Below, in pieces: positions 45,508-55,139 of a DNA stretch of 64,000 nt (position 1 is the stretch's first letter; every line of letters starts with the position of its first letter). Position numbers and translations under genes: made by a program. The DNA comes from Agrobacterium rosae (GTDB lineage Bacteria > Pseudomonadota > Alphaproteobacteria > Rhizobiales > Rhizobiaceae): contig NZ_NXEJ01000012.1 in assembly GCF_002915175.1 (NCBI RefSeq), forward strand, positions 244,334-308,333, read 5' to 3'. Under the pieces are notes generated by a model. The model searched no databases and was not told where the DNA came from. It was given only the letters and a program-made list of their open reading frames with translations.

Positions 45508-46386
45508 ATGACCCTCGACCAGTTGCGCATCTTCGCCGAAGTCGCCCGCCAACAGCACATCACCAAGGCTGCCAAAGCGATGAACATGACGCAGTCGGCC
45601 GTCAGTGCTGCGGTCATCGCGCTTGAGGAACGGCACGGCGTGGCTTTGTTCGACCGTATCGGTCGTTCTATCGTTCTCAATCAAACGGGAGCAATATTTC
45701 TCGAACACGCCCTTCAAGTGCTGGCGGAGGCGAAAGCCGCCGAGTCTGCGCTAAGCGACCTGGCGGGACTTTTGCGCGGCGAATTGTCGGTTATGGCGAG
45801 CCAGACTGTTGGTGCCTATTGGCTGCCCTCCAAGCTAGCGAAGTTTCACACACGCTATCCTGGTCTCGGTCTCGAAGTCAGGATCGGCAATACCGAGGCG
45901 GTAGGCGACGCGGTTGAGGCAGGGCGGGTTGAGCTCGGCGTTGTAGAGGGCGCAGTCGACAGACCGGCCTTGTCGTCGCGCATGATCGCCACGGATGAGA
46001 TGATCCTCGTCGTGTCGCCAACTCATCCCTGGGCCAAAGGCAAAAAGCTCGGAAAGGCCGATTTTGAAGACGCGACATGGGTTCTTCGCGAACCCGGATC
46101 GGGAACACGGCTCGCCTTCGAGACGATGATGACGAAAATGAAATTGGAGCTGCAGGCGTTGAACGTTGCAATTGTCCTGCCCGGAAACGAGGCCGTGCTC
46201 GGCGCAGTCGAGGCCGGCATGGGGGCAACACTGACATCGCGAAGTGCTGCCCAGACCGAACTCAACAGCGGCCTGCTGGTCGAGGCCAATGCTTGTCAGC
46301 TTCCGCGCCCATTCTTCCTGCTCCGGCGTAAGGAGCGGTATCGCTCCAAGGCGGCCGATGCGTTCGAAGCCCTGTTGTCGGAATAG
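45508..46386 (+). CDS. LysR-family transcriptional regulator
   Basis: A 292-residue LysR regulator. N-terminal helix-turn-helix MTLDQLRIFAEVARQQHITK through AMNMTQSAVSAAVIALEERH, linker helix, and a periplasmic-binding-type effector domain with RGELSVMASQTVGAYWLPSKL. It resembles the CysB/CbbR/YeiE group that senses sulfur or carbon metabolites. It precedes, on the same strand, a broken glycosylase gene and a TehA/TDT transporter gene, a possible target (inference). Confidence 0.9.
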   Translation: MTLDQLRIFAEVARQQHITKAAKAMNMTQSAVSAAVIALEERHGVALFDRIGRSIVLNQTGAIFLEHALQVLAEAKAAESALSDLAGLLRGELSVMASQTVGAYWLPSKLAKFHTRYPGLGLEVRIGNTEAVGDAVEAGRVELGVVEGAVDRPALSSRMIATDEMILVVSPTHPWAKGKKLGKADFEDATWVLREPGSGTRLAFETMMTKMKLELQALNVAIVLPGNEAVLGAVEAGMGATLTSRSAAQTELNSGLLVEANACQLPRPFFLLRRKERYRSKAADAFEALLSE

Positions 46387-46391
46387 ACACG

Positions 46392-47008
46392 ATGACCTAT
46401 CGCGGGCCTGATACGCTCTCGCACGAGCATCGACGCGAGGAGCGATTGGCCGCGCTTGACAGCGCGCATATGCAGCCATTGAACGCCTTCCGGGAGCACC
46501 TTCAGCTTAACTCCGACCGGGATATGCCGAACTTAGATCCATACGATGGCAGTATCAGCGCAAGACTGCTGATCCTTTTGGAGACGCCTGGACCAAGTCC
46601 GGTCGAATGCGGCCGGCGTTTCGATAACCCGACCGGCACGGCGAAGAACCTGCGCGAGGCACTGACTGGCGCAGCGATATCGCGCCGAGACATCGTTCTG
46701 TGAATACGGTCCCTTGGGTCCGTGCGAGCCGAAGCTCGATCGTGGCCAGCGAGCGGCGCGAGGGCATCATGGGACTTGCAGGCCTTCTGCGGCTGCTGCC
46801 GGACCTACGTGTCGCCATCCTGGCGGGCGCGGTGGCGAGCGGTGCTGGAAGGGTACTGGTGGATGCCGGCATCGAGGTGATCCTCTGCCCCCATCCGAGC
46901 CCGACGCTGATCGATGCCTCGCCGACGCTGCGCGACCGCCTTCACGCGGCTTTCGAAGCTGCCGCCGCAAAACGCGATCAATCGAAAACAGCGATCGAAA
47001 TATCCTGA
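46392..47008 (+). pseudogene. Uracil-DNA glycosylase-like gene with one-base deletion
   Basis: Two frames give one protein of the uracil-DNA glycosylase superfamily: first SARLLILLETPGPSPVECG and DNPTGTAKNLREALTGA, then NTVPWVRA, GLLRLLPDLRVAILAG and ILCPHPSPT. The expected ...DIVLWNTVPW is spelled CTG TG-AAT ACG, that is, the Trp codon has lost one G, giving TGA at once. The first half also lacks similarity near FDN/RRF. The protein is probably non-functional. It begins five bases after the LysR gene stop. Confidence 0.78.
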
Positions 47009-47071
47009 ACTATGCGTTGGAATTGATCGATGTACCCACGTATTTTCTCCTCAACGATCAGGAGAAATTCG

Positions 47072-48217
47072 ATGCACAAGATTGTTGCCTTCAAGAAGCC
47101 GGTAGCGCCAGCTCCGGATGCTCCTATGCAAGGCTATGTCATACGGAACTTTACGCCAAATTGGTTCGCGACCACTATGGGCACCGGCATACTTTCGGTC
47201 GCCTTCGCACAGTTTCCGGGGCATCCGTGGCTTTTCGCGATGGGTCAGGCGCTTTGGCTCTTCAATATCCTGCTATTTGCCACCTGCACAACGCTCTACA
47301 CGGCACGCTGGCTGCTCTATTTTCATGAGGCAAGCCGCGTCTTCTCGCATTCTGTCGTGTCGATGTTTTTTGGCTGCATCCCGATGGGACTGGCAACCAT
47401 CATCAATGGCTTTCTGATCTACGGCATCCCGCATATCGGCGACACGGCGGTGGCGATCGCAACGACGCTCTGGTGGATCGACGTCACCGTGTCGCTGGCC
47501 TGCGGTCTTGCAATACCATTCATGATGTTTACGCGCCAATCCCACTCGATTGACCAAATGACAGCGGTCTGGCTGCTGCCGATCGTGGCGAGCGAGGTGG
47601 CGGCCGTCAGCGGTGGCCTGCTTTTGCCCCATATCGCCGACGCTCAAACGCAGTTGACGGTGCTGATGACCAGCCTGGTCCTATGGGCCTGCTCGGTTCC
47701 GCTGGCCATGAGCGTGCTCGTGATCCTTTTCCTGCGCATGGCGGTCCACAAGCTTCCGCATGTCAACATGGCCGCCTCGAGTTGGCTGGCTCTCGGCCCG
47801 ATCGGAACCGGTGCCCTTGGTCTTCTCGTCATGAGCCAGACCGGACCCGCCGTGTTGTCGGCGAATGGATTGGCGAGCGTTGCTCCGGCCTTCGGTGGCG
47901 CCAGCTTCCTCGGCGCGATCCTCTTGTGGGGCTACGGCATCTGGTGGCTGGCGACTGCTGTCCTGATCACCCTGCGCTACCTTCGCGAGGGCCTGCCATT
48001 CAATATCGGCTGGTGGGGCTACACCTTCCCGCTTGGCGTGTTTGCCGTCGCCACGCTTCGTCTCTCAATGATGGTGCCGATGTCGTCTATCGCAATCTTT
48101 GGCGCGGTTCTTGTTATTGCACTTGTCTCCATGTGGCTGCTGGTCGTGGCCAAGACGATCAAGGGCACTCTTGACCGCTCGCTCTTCGTCTCGCCCTGCC
48201 TCAAGGCCGACCGATGA
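47072..48217 (+). CDS. TehA/TDT-family membrane transporter (SLAC1-like)
   Basis: A 381-residue protein with about ten transmembrane helices, of the tellurite-resistance/dicarboxylate transporter family that includes Mae1, SLAC1 anion channels and SSU1 sulfite exporters. Seen are RNFTPNWFATTMGTGIL at the first helix and INGFLIYG, WWGYTFPLGVFAVAT later. ATG 47072 has AGGAG eight bases ahead. The true substrate is open; a sulfur anion such as sulfite is a guess supported only by the neighbouring CysB-like regulator. A strong terminator follows. Confidence 0.88.
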   Translation: MHKIVAFKKPVAPAPDAPMQGYVIRNFTPNWFATTMGTGILSVAFAQFPGHPWLFAMGQALWLFNILLFATCTTLYTARWLLYFHEASRVFSHSVVSMFFGCIPMGLATIINGFLIYGIPHIGDTAVAIATTLWWIDVTVSLACGLAIPFMMFTRQSHSIDQMTAVWLLPIVASEVAAVSGGLLLPHIADAQTQLTVLMTSLVLWACSVPLAMSVLVILFLRMAVHKLPHVNMAASSWLALGPIGTGALGLLVMSQTGPAVLSANGLASVAPAFGGASFLGAILLWGYGIWWLATAVLITLRYLREGLPFNIGWWGYTFPLGVFAVATLRLSMMVPMSSIAIFGAVLVIALVSMWLLVVAKTIKGTLDRSLFVSPCLKADR

Positions 48218-48250
48218 CACTCCGGCATTATTCAAGCCGGAGTGTTTTTT
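48217..48250 (+). terminator. Rho-independent terminator
   Basis: ACACTCCGGC and GCCGGAGTGT form a perfect 10-bp stem with a 9-base loop followed directly by TTTTTT. It immediately follows the transporter stop codon. Confidence 0.92.
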
Positions 48251-48271
48251 CGTAACCGAACAGGAGAAGAC

Positions 48272-48890
48272 ATGACGTTTCGTATGATGGCCATGATCGT
48301 CGGCATTGCTTTGGGATGCGTGACATCGGCCAAGGCCGAACCCGTGCAGGATTTGGTGAACCCGTCCGTATTCCAAGACAGCTTCGTTGGGCAGAAGACC
48401 GCTCCAGTCACGCTGGTCGTCTATTCCTCCCCAACCTGCAGCCACTGCGTCGACTTCCGTGAACGAGACCTGGCGAAACTGCAGGATACATATGTGGCAT
48501 CGGGTAAGTAGACGATCGCGTACCGGCCCTTCGTGCGAAACTCGGTGGATGCCGTTATCTTCATGCTGGCGAATGCGCGGGGCCCAGACAAATTCGACGA
48601 GACGATATCGTCCTTCATATCGAAATTCGATGAGATTGCTGCGCCCCAATGCCGAGGATGCATTGCGCGAGATCGCCGCTAGCATGGGCATCGACCGCGC
48701 GGGTTTCGATCGCGCTGTCGCCGATCAGGCCAATCTCGACAAGCTTAATGCTGCGACAACCGGAGCGAACAAAAAATTCGGAGTCGCCGGCACGCCATCG
48801 GTTTTCGTCAACGGCCAACAGGTTCGGATTGAAATGAGTTTCAACGAGGTCGCCAAAGCAGTCATAAAAGCCACCGCCAGCCTGGAGTGA
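48272..48890 (+). pseudogene. DsbA-like thiol oxidoreductase, broken
   Basis: The start at 48272 gives a signal peptide (MTFRMMAMIVGIALGCVTSA) and a thioredoxin-fold opening with the CSHC active site (PTCSHCVDFRE). A TAG after VASGK interrupts it. The same frame then continues TIAYRPFVRNSVDAVIFML to about 48650. A frameshift leads into NAEDALREIAASMGIDRAGF and a C-terminal VAGTPSVFVNGQQV carrying the cis-Pro. Two lesions make a functional product very unlikely. Intact relatives are periplasmic disulfide-exchange proteins. Confidence 0.85.
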
Positions 48891-49288
48891 AACCAAAATC
48901 TGAGAGTGGCGGAATTCCCTGTAGGAAGTTTCCTTACGATCGACCAGGCTGGTTTTTTTCTGAAAAGACGCACGACTGGGCGCCGTCGTCGAACGGCTTA
49001 GAATGTCTGCTTTTTCGCCCTGTTCCCGCCGGCTGTTCACTGTCCATACCGCAATCCGTTGCGGGTATCGCCCTTCAGACATCGTTCCCAGGCAGATTGG
49101 ATCCAACGCGCGTGATCCTCCTGGCGGCATATGAGCAAGCCGCATTTGGGCACGCCTCGAGTCACGATCTGCCTTCCATAATTATTCGCGCAGACCGGAA
49201 TAGTACCGCGCGTGCCAACCGCTCATGCCGACGTGAGAACAAATACGGATGAGCAATGGAATAAACGACGACCCACAGCGTTCCTATC
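48891..49288. other. Featureless stretch before the IS3 tail
   Basis: About 400 bp with no recognisable gene, repeat or RNA. Probably decayed or rearranged DNA. Confidence 0.4.
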
Positions 49289-49399
49289 GTCGCCGAGGTG
49301 GATGCCTATATCCGCTGGTACAATGAGAAGCGTATCAAGATATCACTGGGATCGCTCAGCCCGGTCGAATACCGTAAGAGCCTCGGCCTTAAATTATGA
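49289..49399 (+). pseudogene. C-terminal remnant of an IS3-family transposase
   Basis: Thirty-six codons ending at TGA read VAEVDAYIRWYNEKRIKISL then GSLSPVEYRKSLGL, the typical OrfB C-terminus of IS3-group elements. The upstream catalytic core is missing. Confidence 0.82.
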
Positions 49400-50184
49400 A
49401 GCAGTCCAACTTTTTATCCGCACCCCCCACCGGCTCAGTTCCGCATGGAAACCGACACAAGTGGTCCTTCGGAGAGTGGGTCGAAACCAATAACCAATCC
49501 AAGTCCCGCTCTAAAGGATATTTCACATGGCTTCAGGATCGCAATCGGCCCGGCTAGTCGATAGGCTTTGAAGCTAACGATCTCCGTTCCAAAATAGCGC
49601 GTCGCCAGAAGCCAGACACATCTGCCGTGCTCTGACCGCTTGATTGTCACGCTCGATGGTCGACCACGAGACATCCGTCGACATAGCCGCCCAGCAAACT
49701 CCTAGGTGCGTCTTCGACCGACCCGATATCATGGCACGGGGTTTCGCCGACGTCATTTGTGGTTCCAGTCATTCGTTACAAATCCCGCAGCCATCGTCAT
49801 CCATGCTCAAGGCTGGCCGCCGCTTTAGACAGCAAGGCAGATCCTCGCATCCGAAGCGCACATCGCTTCGCGGTCGCGCGGAAAAACTCCCAAACGGAAC
49901 TCCGACATTATGTTGGCCGCGCGTTGTTCCATGGCACAAGTCCAGTTCGAGGCTTACACCAGCGACGATTTGCACTGTCGGCTGTAGGTGCTGGCAGGTG
50001 GTTGCACTGGTGAGAAAATATTGGTGCCCGTCAGCCGAAATCGCTTTTGAAACTGCTCAATTTTGGGGCTATGCGGGGGCAGCATCCCTCCACTCGGCCT
50101 ATTTTTTAATCGACAATTCTATTTGACTTTATTTTACTCTAATCCTAAAAATTTGAACCAAATGGTAAAACCTGGGGAACGTTC
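49400..50184. other. Unassigned stretch
   Basis: No gene supported in about 785 bp. Several open frames here lack codon-usage support and recognisable motifs. The last ~100 bp is AT-rich and probably contains the promoter of the BMP operon. A faint regulator-like minus-strand segment (LGLVIGFDPLSEGPLVSVS near 49440-49510) could be the tail of a decayed gene. Confidence 0.4.
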
Positions 50185-51171
50185 ATGAACAATAAAATCA
50201 TCCTGAGCCGTCGCGGTGTGCTCGCGTCGGGACTGGCGCTCAGTGCCGCCGCCTTCATACCTTCCGTGCGTGCTGCGGTGCCGATCAAGGTCGCGGGCAT
50301 CCATGGATCGCCTGTGGAAAATGCTTGGAATTCCGTCCTTCACAAAGCGCTACAGGACGCGGCATCGGAAGGTGTCATTGAATATGTATTCTCAGAAGGC
50401 GTTTCCGGAACGGACTACCCGCGGGCAATGCGCGAATATGCGGAACAGGGTGCGAAGCTTATCATCGGCGAGACGTTCCCGGTTGAAAAACAGGCGCGCG
50501 AAGTTGCGGCGGATTATCCAGATACGGCCTTTGTCATGGGTTCCAGCGGCAAGGAAGCCGGCGACAATTTCGGCGTCTTCGGCACGTGGAATTTCGACGG
50601 AGCCTATCTTGCCGGAATGCTCGCCGGCAAAATGACGAAGTCAAATATCGTTGGCTCCGTGGGCGCAATGCCGATCCCGGAAGTCAACATGCTGATCAAC
50701 GCCTTCGGCGAAGGCGTGAAGGCCGTCAACCCGGATGCGAAGCACATCGTCACTTTCATCGGCACTTTTTTCGACCCGCCGAAAGCCCGCGAGGCGGGAC
50801 TGGCTCAGATCGATTCCGGTGCCGACATTCTGTTTGGAGAGCGGATCGGGACGGCGGATGCTGCGAAAGAACGCAAGATCAAGTCTATCGGTTCGCTGAT
50901 CGATTATACGCCGCGCTATCCGGATACGGTCTTCGCCAATGCGCTGTGGAATTTCCGTCCGATCCTCAATGCAGCCCTTGCAGACGTTGCTGCCGGAAAG
51001 CCCACCGGCCGAGATTACACTGCTTACGGCCTGATGAAGGAAGGTGGCAGCGATATCGTTTATGTCAAGGATACAGCTCCGGCGGATGCGGAAGCTGCCA
51101 TGGAAGCAAAACGCGCAGACATCAAATCCGGTGCGTTCATGGTTCCCAAAATCACGGACGAGCCGAAGTAA
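50185..51171 (+). CDS. BMP-family nucleoside-type binding protein
   Basis: A 328-residue periplasmic binding protein of the basic membrane protein (BMP/PnrA) family, which binds purine nucleosides in characterised members. A Tat-like signal (LSRRGVLASGLALSAAAF) is cleaved near VRA-AV. Family landmarks include NFGVFGTWNFDGAYLAGMLA and NIVGSVGAMPIPEVNMLINAF. It begins the operon and is followed after 8 bp by an amidase gene. The exact ligand is unknown; the operon enzymes suggest a nucleobase or other cyclic amide. Confidence 0.88.
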   Translation: MNNKIILSRRGVLASGLALSAAAFIPSVRAAVPIKVAGIHGSPVENAWNSVLHKALQDAASEGVIEYVFSEGVSGTDYPRAMREYAEQGAKLIIGETFPVEKQAREVAADYPDTAFVMGSSGKEAGDNFGVFGTWNFDGAYLAGMLAGKMTKSNIVGSVGAMPIPEVNMLINAFGEGVKAVNPDAKHIVTFIGTFFDPPKAREAGLAQIDSGADILFGERIGTADAAKERKIKSIGSLIDYTPRYPDTVFANALWNFRPILNAALADVAAGKPTGRDYTAYGLMKEGGSDIVYVKDTAPADAEAAMEAKRADIKSGAFMVPKITDEPK

Positions 51172-51179
51172 GCCTTGCC

Positions 51180-52583
51180 ATGCAAGCCGATGCAACAGCG
51201 CTGTCCAAGGCGATTTCCTCTGGGCAGCTGACGTCACTTGAGGCAATGCAGGCCTCGTTAGATGCTGCCCAGACACACGAAAGTCTGGGCGCTATCGCCT
51301 ACATGGACCGGGATAAGGGGCTCACGGCTGCCGAGTCGATGGACGCACGGGCAACCGACCAGCGTCTCGCCATGCCTTTCGCTGGCATACCCACGCTTGG
51401 TAAGGATCTTGGTGGACCCTTTGCCGGGTTTCCGATGGCGGCAGGTTCCCGGCTGATGAAGCGTCGTGGAGGATTGGTCGATTCCGATCTTGCAGAGCGC
51501 TTCAGGGCGGCGGGCTTTTGCTTCTTTGGTCTGTCCACCAGTCCGGAATTTGGTCTGTCTCTTGCCAGCGAACCCGCCATCGGGCCAATCGCACGCAACC
51601 CCTTGGCAACGGATCTGTCTGCTGGCGGCTCCTCTGGCGGTGCGGCGGCAGCGGTTGCGTCGGGCATCGTTTCCATCGCTCACGCGACTGATGCGGGAGG
51701 CTCGATCCGCGTCCCAGCCGCCTGTTGCGGACTTATTGGATTGAAACCGAGCCGTGGCGTCATGCCAGCAGGCCCACATTTTGGCAATCATCTGGCCGGA
51801 ATTGCAACAGAGCTTGCAGTTTGCCGGTCTGTACGGGACACGGCCGCGGTGTTTTCAGCACTGGCTGGCACGACACGCGGCCCGTTTCCACCCGTTGCGT
51901 TGCGGCCAAAGCACGGAACCAAGCTTCGTATCGGCCTGCTTTCCCACACGGGTTCGGATCTTCCGACCTCGGCAGAACGGTGTCTGGTGGTTGAAGACGC
52001 TGCCAGATATCTTGAAGCTGCCGGGCATATGCTCGTCGCCGTTCCTTTTACGGCGATAGAAGCGATTGCTGCTGCGAGCCGCCAATCCTTCATTGACATT
52101 GTCTGCATCAATCTTGCCGACACCATCACCCGCTTCGATCTCGAAGTTTCAAAAACAGAACGCCTCACGCAAGCCGTCATCGAGCGCGGCCTGTCTCTTT
52201 CGGCGCGGGATGTCTGGCACAGTCTGAATGCCATGCTCACGGTCAGCCGTAATCTCTGGCGTCTGTTCGATGACATCGATTGTCTGGTGAGCCCCATACT
52301 GTCGTCCGCTCCCTTGCCGTTGGGTTCCTTCCCCAGCGACCATGTTGATACGGAGCTTCACTTCCATCGTATGGCCGCTTTCGCGCCTTTGGCAGCGGTC
52401 GCCAACGCCTCCGGTTTTCCGGCCATAACCCTGCCGTTCGGATCGGACAGTGCCGGACTGCCGCTTCCCGTACAACTCATGGCGCCCATGGGTTCAGACT
52501 ATCTGCTTTTGCAGCTTTCAAAACAACTTGAGCAGGATGGCCGCTGGCAGCACCGTTTTCCCGTCGCAGGATTGCCCACATGA
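51180..52583 (+). CDS. Amidase-signature-family hydrolase
   Basis: A 467-residue amidase. The Ser-cisSer-Lys triad is visible: Lys in IPTLGKDLGGPFAGFP (about 80), Ser in the Gly-rich DLSAGGSSGGAAAAVASGIV (about 150), and nucleophilic Ser in HATDAGGSIRVPAACCGL (about 175). The rest has the GatA-like C-terminal half. No signal peptide. It sits between the binding protein and the ATPase, starting 9 bp after the former and overlapping the latter (ATGA), so it presumably acts on the imported compound or its product. Confidence 0.92.
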   Translation: MQADATALSKAISSGQLTSLEAMQASLDAAQTHESLGAIAYMDRDKGLTAAESMDARATDQRLAMPFAGIPTLGKDLGGPFAGFPMAAGSRLMKRRGGLVDSDLAERFRAAGFCFFGLSTSPEFGLSLASEPAIGPIARNPLATDLSAGGSSGGAAAAVASGIVSIAHATDAGGSIRVPAACCGLIGLKPSRGVMPAGPHFGNHLAGIATELAVCRSVRDTAAVFSALAGTTRGPFPPVALRPKHGTKLRIGLLSHTGSDLPTSAERCLVVEDAARYLEAAGHMLVAVPFTAIEAIAAASRQSFIDIVCINLADTITRFDLEVSKTERLTQAVIERGLSLSARDVWHSLNAMLTVSRNLWRLFDDIDCLVSPILSSAPLPLGSFPSDHVDTELHFHRMAAFAPLAAVANASGFPAITLPFGSDSAGLPLPVQLMAPMGSDYLLLQLSKQLEQDGRWQHRFPVAGLPT

Positions 52584-54100
52584 CGACACCGGTTCTGGAC
52601 ATAGTGGGCGTTAGCAAGACATTCGGTACAACGCGTGCCAACGACAACATCTCGCTATCGCTCGCCAAGGGTGAGATCGTTGCCCTTCTGGGAGAAAATG
52701 GTGCGGGTAAGACGACGCTGATGAGCATTCTGTTCGGCCATTACGTGCCCGATAGTGGCCGGGTACTTGTGGATGGTCAGGAATTGCCGCAGGGCAAGCC
52801 GCGTGCTGCCATTCGTGCTGGCATCGGTATGGTGCATCAGCATTTTGCTCTGGCACCCAATCTCACCGTTCTGGAAAATGTGATGACTGGCACTGAAAGC
52901 CTTTGGTCATGGCGCTCGCGTCGGGCAGAGGCACGGGCCAAACTGCTTTCGATTTCCACCCGTTTCGGCCTCAAGGTTGACCCGGATGCACGGCTTGGCG
53001 ATCTTTCAGTCGGTGAACAGCAACGCGTCGAAATTCTCAAAGCATTATACAACGACGCGCGTATCCTCGTTCTCGATGAGCCGACTGCCGTCTTAACACA
53101 GATGGAGGCGCAAGGGCTTTTCACGACGCTGAAGGACATGGCCCGGCAAGGATTGTCGCTGATATTCATCTCCCACAAACTGGATGAGGTCATGTCGACG
53201 GCAGACCGGATTGTGGTGCTGCGCGGCGGGCGCCATGTTGCCGAACGCAGGGCCTCTGAGACCAGCAAGGCCGAGCTTGCCGAATTGATGGTGGGACGCA
53301 CCGTGACGCGACCGGTGCGCGATCCCTCCACGCCCGGAGACGTGGTGCTGGAAGCCGTATCGATTACCGTTCGATCCGGCGGTGTGGACAGGCTGAAATC
53401 GGTCGATTTCCGACTTCGCGCCGGTGAGGTGCTTGGCATTATTGGCGTCTCAGGCAATGGCCAGGCTACACTTGCTCAGCTGCTTTCCGGCACGCAAGCA
53501 AAAACCGGAGGCGATCTGCTGCTGTTCAACAAGGCGGTAGATAACCTATCGGTTGCCGATGTGGTGGCCTCGGGCATCGGTCGCATTCCAGAAGACCGGA
53601 ACAAGGAAGGTGCGATCGGCGATATGGCGATCTGGGAAAACACAATCCTGGAAAGATTGCCGTCCTTTTCCAGACGAGGAATGGTCGATCGGAAAAGTGC
53701 AGTGGCCTTTGCACAAAAGATCATCGATCAGTTCGACGTTCGCGGCGGCTCTCCCGCAAGCCGTATCCGGCTTTTATCCGGCGGCAATATGCAAAAACTG
53801 ATCCTAGGACGAAACCTCATCAACAGGCCACACATCCTGCTTGCAGCCCAGCCCGCCCGTGGGCTGGATGAAGGTGCGGTCGCAGCCGTGCATGAACGCA
53901 TTCTAGAAGCGAGACGGCAAGGCACTGCGATTTTGTTGATTTCGGAGGATCTGGACGAGGTCATGGCACTGTCTGACCGTATTCAGGCCATTGTCGGTGG
54001 GCGCTTGTCGCCACCCATCGACGTGGAGCAGGCAACGTCTGGCAAGCTTGGTCTCATGATGGCCGGAGAATGGGACAAGGAGGACGCTCATGCGATTTGA
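52580..54100 (+). CDS. BMP-type nucleoside ABC transporter ATPase (double domain)
   Basis: A 506-residue duplicated ATP-binding protein of the NupO/RbsA-like class. The first domain has Walker A GENGAGKTT, signature LSVGEQQR and Walker B ILVLDEPTAVLT. The second domain has a degenerate Walker A (GVSGNGQAT), LLSGGNMQK and ILLAAQPARGLD, in which the catalytic Glu is replaced by Gln. Such asymmetry is common in the family. It overlaps both neighbours (52580 and 54090). Confidence 0.93.
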   Translation: MTTPVLDIVGVSKTFGTTRANDNISLSLAKGEIVALLGENGAGKTTLMSILFGHYVPDSGRVLVDGQELPQGKPRAAIRAGIGMVHQHFALAPNLTVLENVMTGTESLWSWRSRRAEARAKLLSISTRFGLKVDPDARLGDLSVGEQQRVEILKALYNDARILVLDEPTAVLTQMEAQGLFTTLKDMARQGLSLIFISHKLDEVMSTADRIVVLRGGRHVAERRASETSKAELAELMVGRTVTRPVRDPSTPGDVVLEAVSITVRSGGVDRLKSVDFRLRAGEVLGIIGVSGNGQATLAQLLSGTQAKTGGDLLLFNKAVDNLSVADVVASGIGRIPEDRNKEGAIGDMAIWENTILERLPSFSRRGMVDRKSAVAFAQKIIDQFDVRGGSPASRIRLLSGGNMQKLILGRNLINRPHILLAAQPARGLDEGAVAAVHERILEARRQGTAILLISEDLDEVMALSDRIQAIVGGRLSPPIDVEQATSGKLGLMMAGEWDKEDAHAI

Positions 54101-55139
54101 GCGCCGCGAACACAGACCGACAGCGCTTGTGATCGCAACCCCGGTCATCGCTATCATCGTTGCATTGGGAATTGCGGGCATACTGATCGCTCTTGCAGGA
54201 GCGCCTGTCCTCGAGGCCTATTGGCGCATCCTGAAAGGCGCTTTCGGCTCCAGGCTGTCGGCCACCGAAACCCTGACCCGGGCAACACCTCTCATCCTCA
54301 CCGGTCTTGCTGCTGCCGTCGCATTCCGTGCCAAGCTGTGGAACATCGGCGCAGAGGGACAGCTCTACATCGGTGCGATCACGGTTGCCTGGCTCAGCTC
54401 CCATTTTCTCGGCTCAATGCCGTCCATCGTTCAGATCCCAATCCTACTTGTTGCAGGTGCCGTCGGCGGCATGATCCTGCTGCTCGTGCCGCTGTGGCTG
54501 AGATTGCGCTTTGCCGTGGATGAGGTGGTAACGACGCTGCTGCTCAACTTCGTCGCCCTTCTTTTCGTTTCCATGCTGATCGATACGGTGTTGAAAGATC
54601 CGATGGCATTCGGCTGGCCTCAATCTGAATCGGTGGCGGATGCGGCCATGCTTCCCAAGCTGCTTGCCCGTTCGCGTCTGCATCTGGGGCTGGTCATCTC
54701 CATCCTGCTTGCTTTGCTTCTCGTCTTCGTGCAGTCCCGCACGGTTTTTGGCATACAGTCGCGCGCAGCGGGGCTCAATCCGCAAGCCGCGGTCTTTGCC
54801 GGTGTGCCGCTCGGTCGCACGCTCGTTATCGTCGCATGCATATCCGGTGGACTGGCAGGCCTTGCAGGCGCGGTGGAGGTCATGGGCGTCAAAGGCTATG
54901 TCACAACCGACCTTTCGCCGGGCTATGGATATTCCGGAATCGTTGTTGCCATGCTGGCCAATCTCAATCCGTTTGGCGTCGTGCTGGCAGGCATTTTCAC
55001 CGCCACCATGTTTGTTGGCGCGGACGGCATGAGCCGCAGCCTTGGTATTCCAAGCTACATTGCTGATGTGATCGTGGCATTGTCGCTCCTGACAATGCTG
55101 GTTGCCGTCTTTTTCACCCAGTACAGGATCCGCCGATGA
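54090..55139 (+). CDS. BMP-type nucleoside ABC transporter permease 1
   Basis: A 349-residue permease with about eight to ten helices of the NupP/YufP type, with LTGLAAAVAFRAKLWNIGAE and GAEGQLYIGAI, hallmark sequences of this class. The start overlaps the ATPase stop by 11 bases and the end overlaps the next permease gene by four. It pairs with permease 2. Confidence 0.9.
   Translation: MRFERREHRPTALVIATPVIAIIVALGIAGILIALAGAPVLEAYWRILKGAFGSRLSATETLTRATPLILTGLAAAVAFRAKLWNIGAEGQLYIGAITVAWLSSHFLGSMPSIVQIPILLVAGAVGGMILLLVPLWLRLRFAVDEVVTTLLLNFVALLFVSMLIDTVLKDPMAFGWPQSESVADAAMLPKLLARSRLHLGLVISILLALLLVFVQSRTVFGIQSRAAGLNPQAAVFAGVPLGRTLVIVACISGGLAGLAGAVEVMGVKGYVTTDLSPGYGYSGIVVAMLANLNPFGVVLAGIFTATMFVGADGMSRSLGIPSYIADVIVALSLLTMLVAVFFTQYRIRR

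Noticed and set aside
46700-47008. Separate small gene starting at GTG 46700
   Set aside because: It reads as the second half of a glycosylase-like gene shifted by one base, so it was merged into one pseudogene.
49644-50126. 160-codon plus-strand frame
   Set aside because: No domain, membrane pattern, ribosome-binding site or coding bias; left as unassigned DNA.
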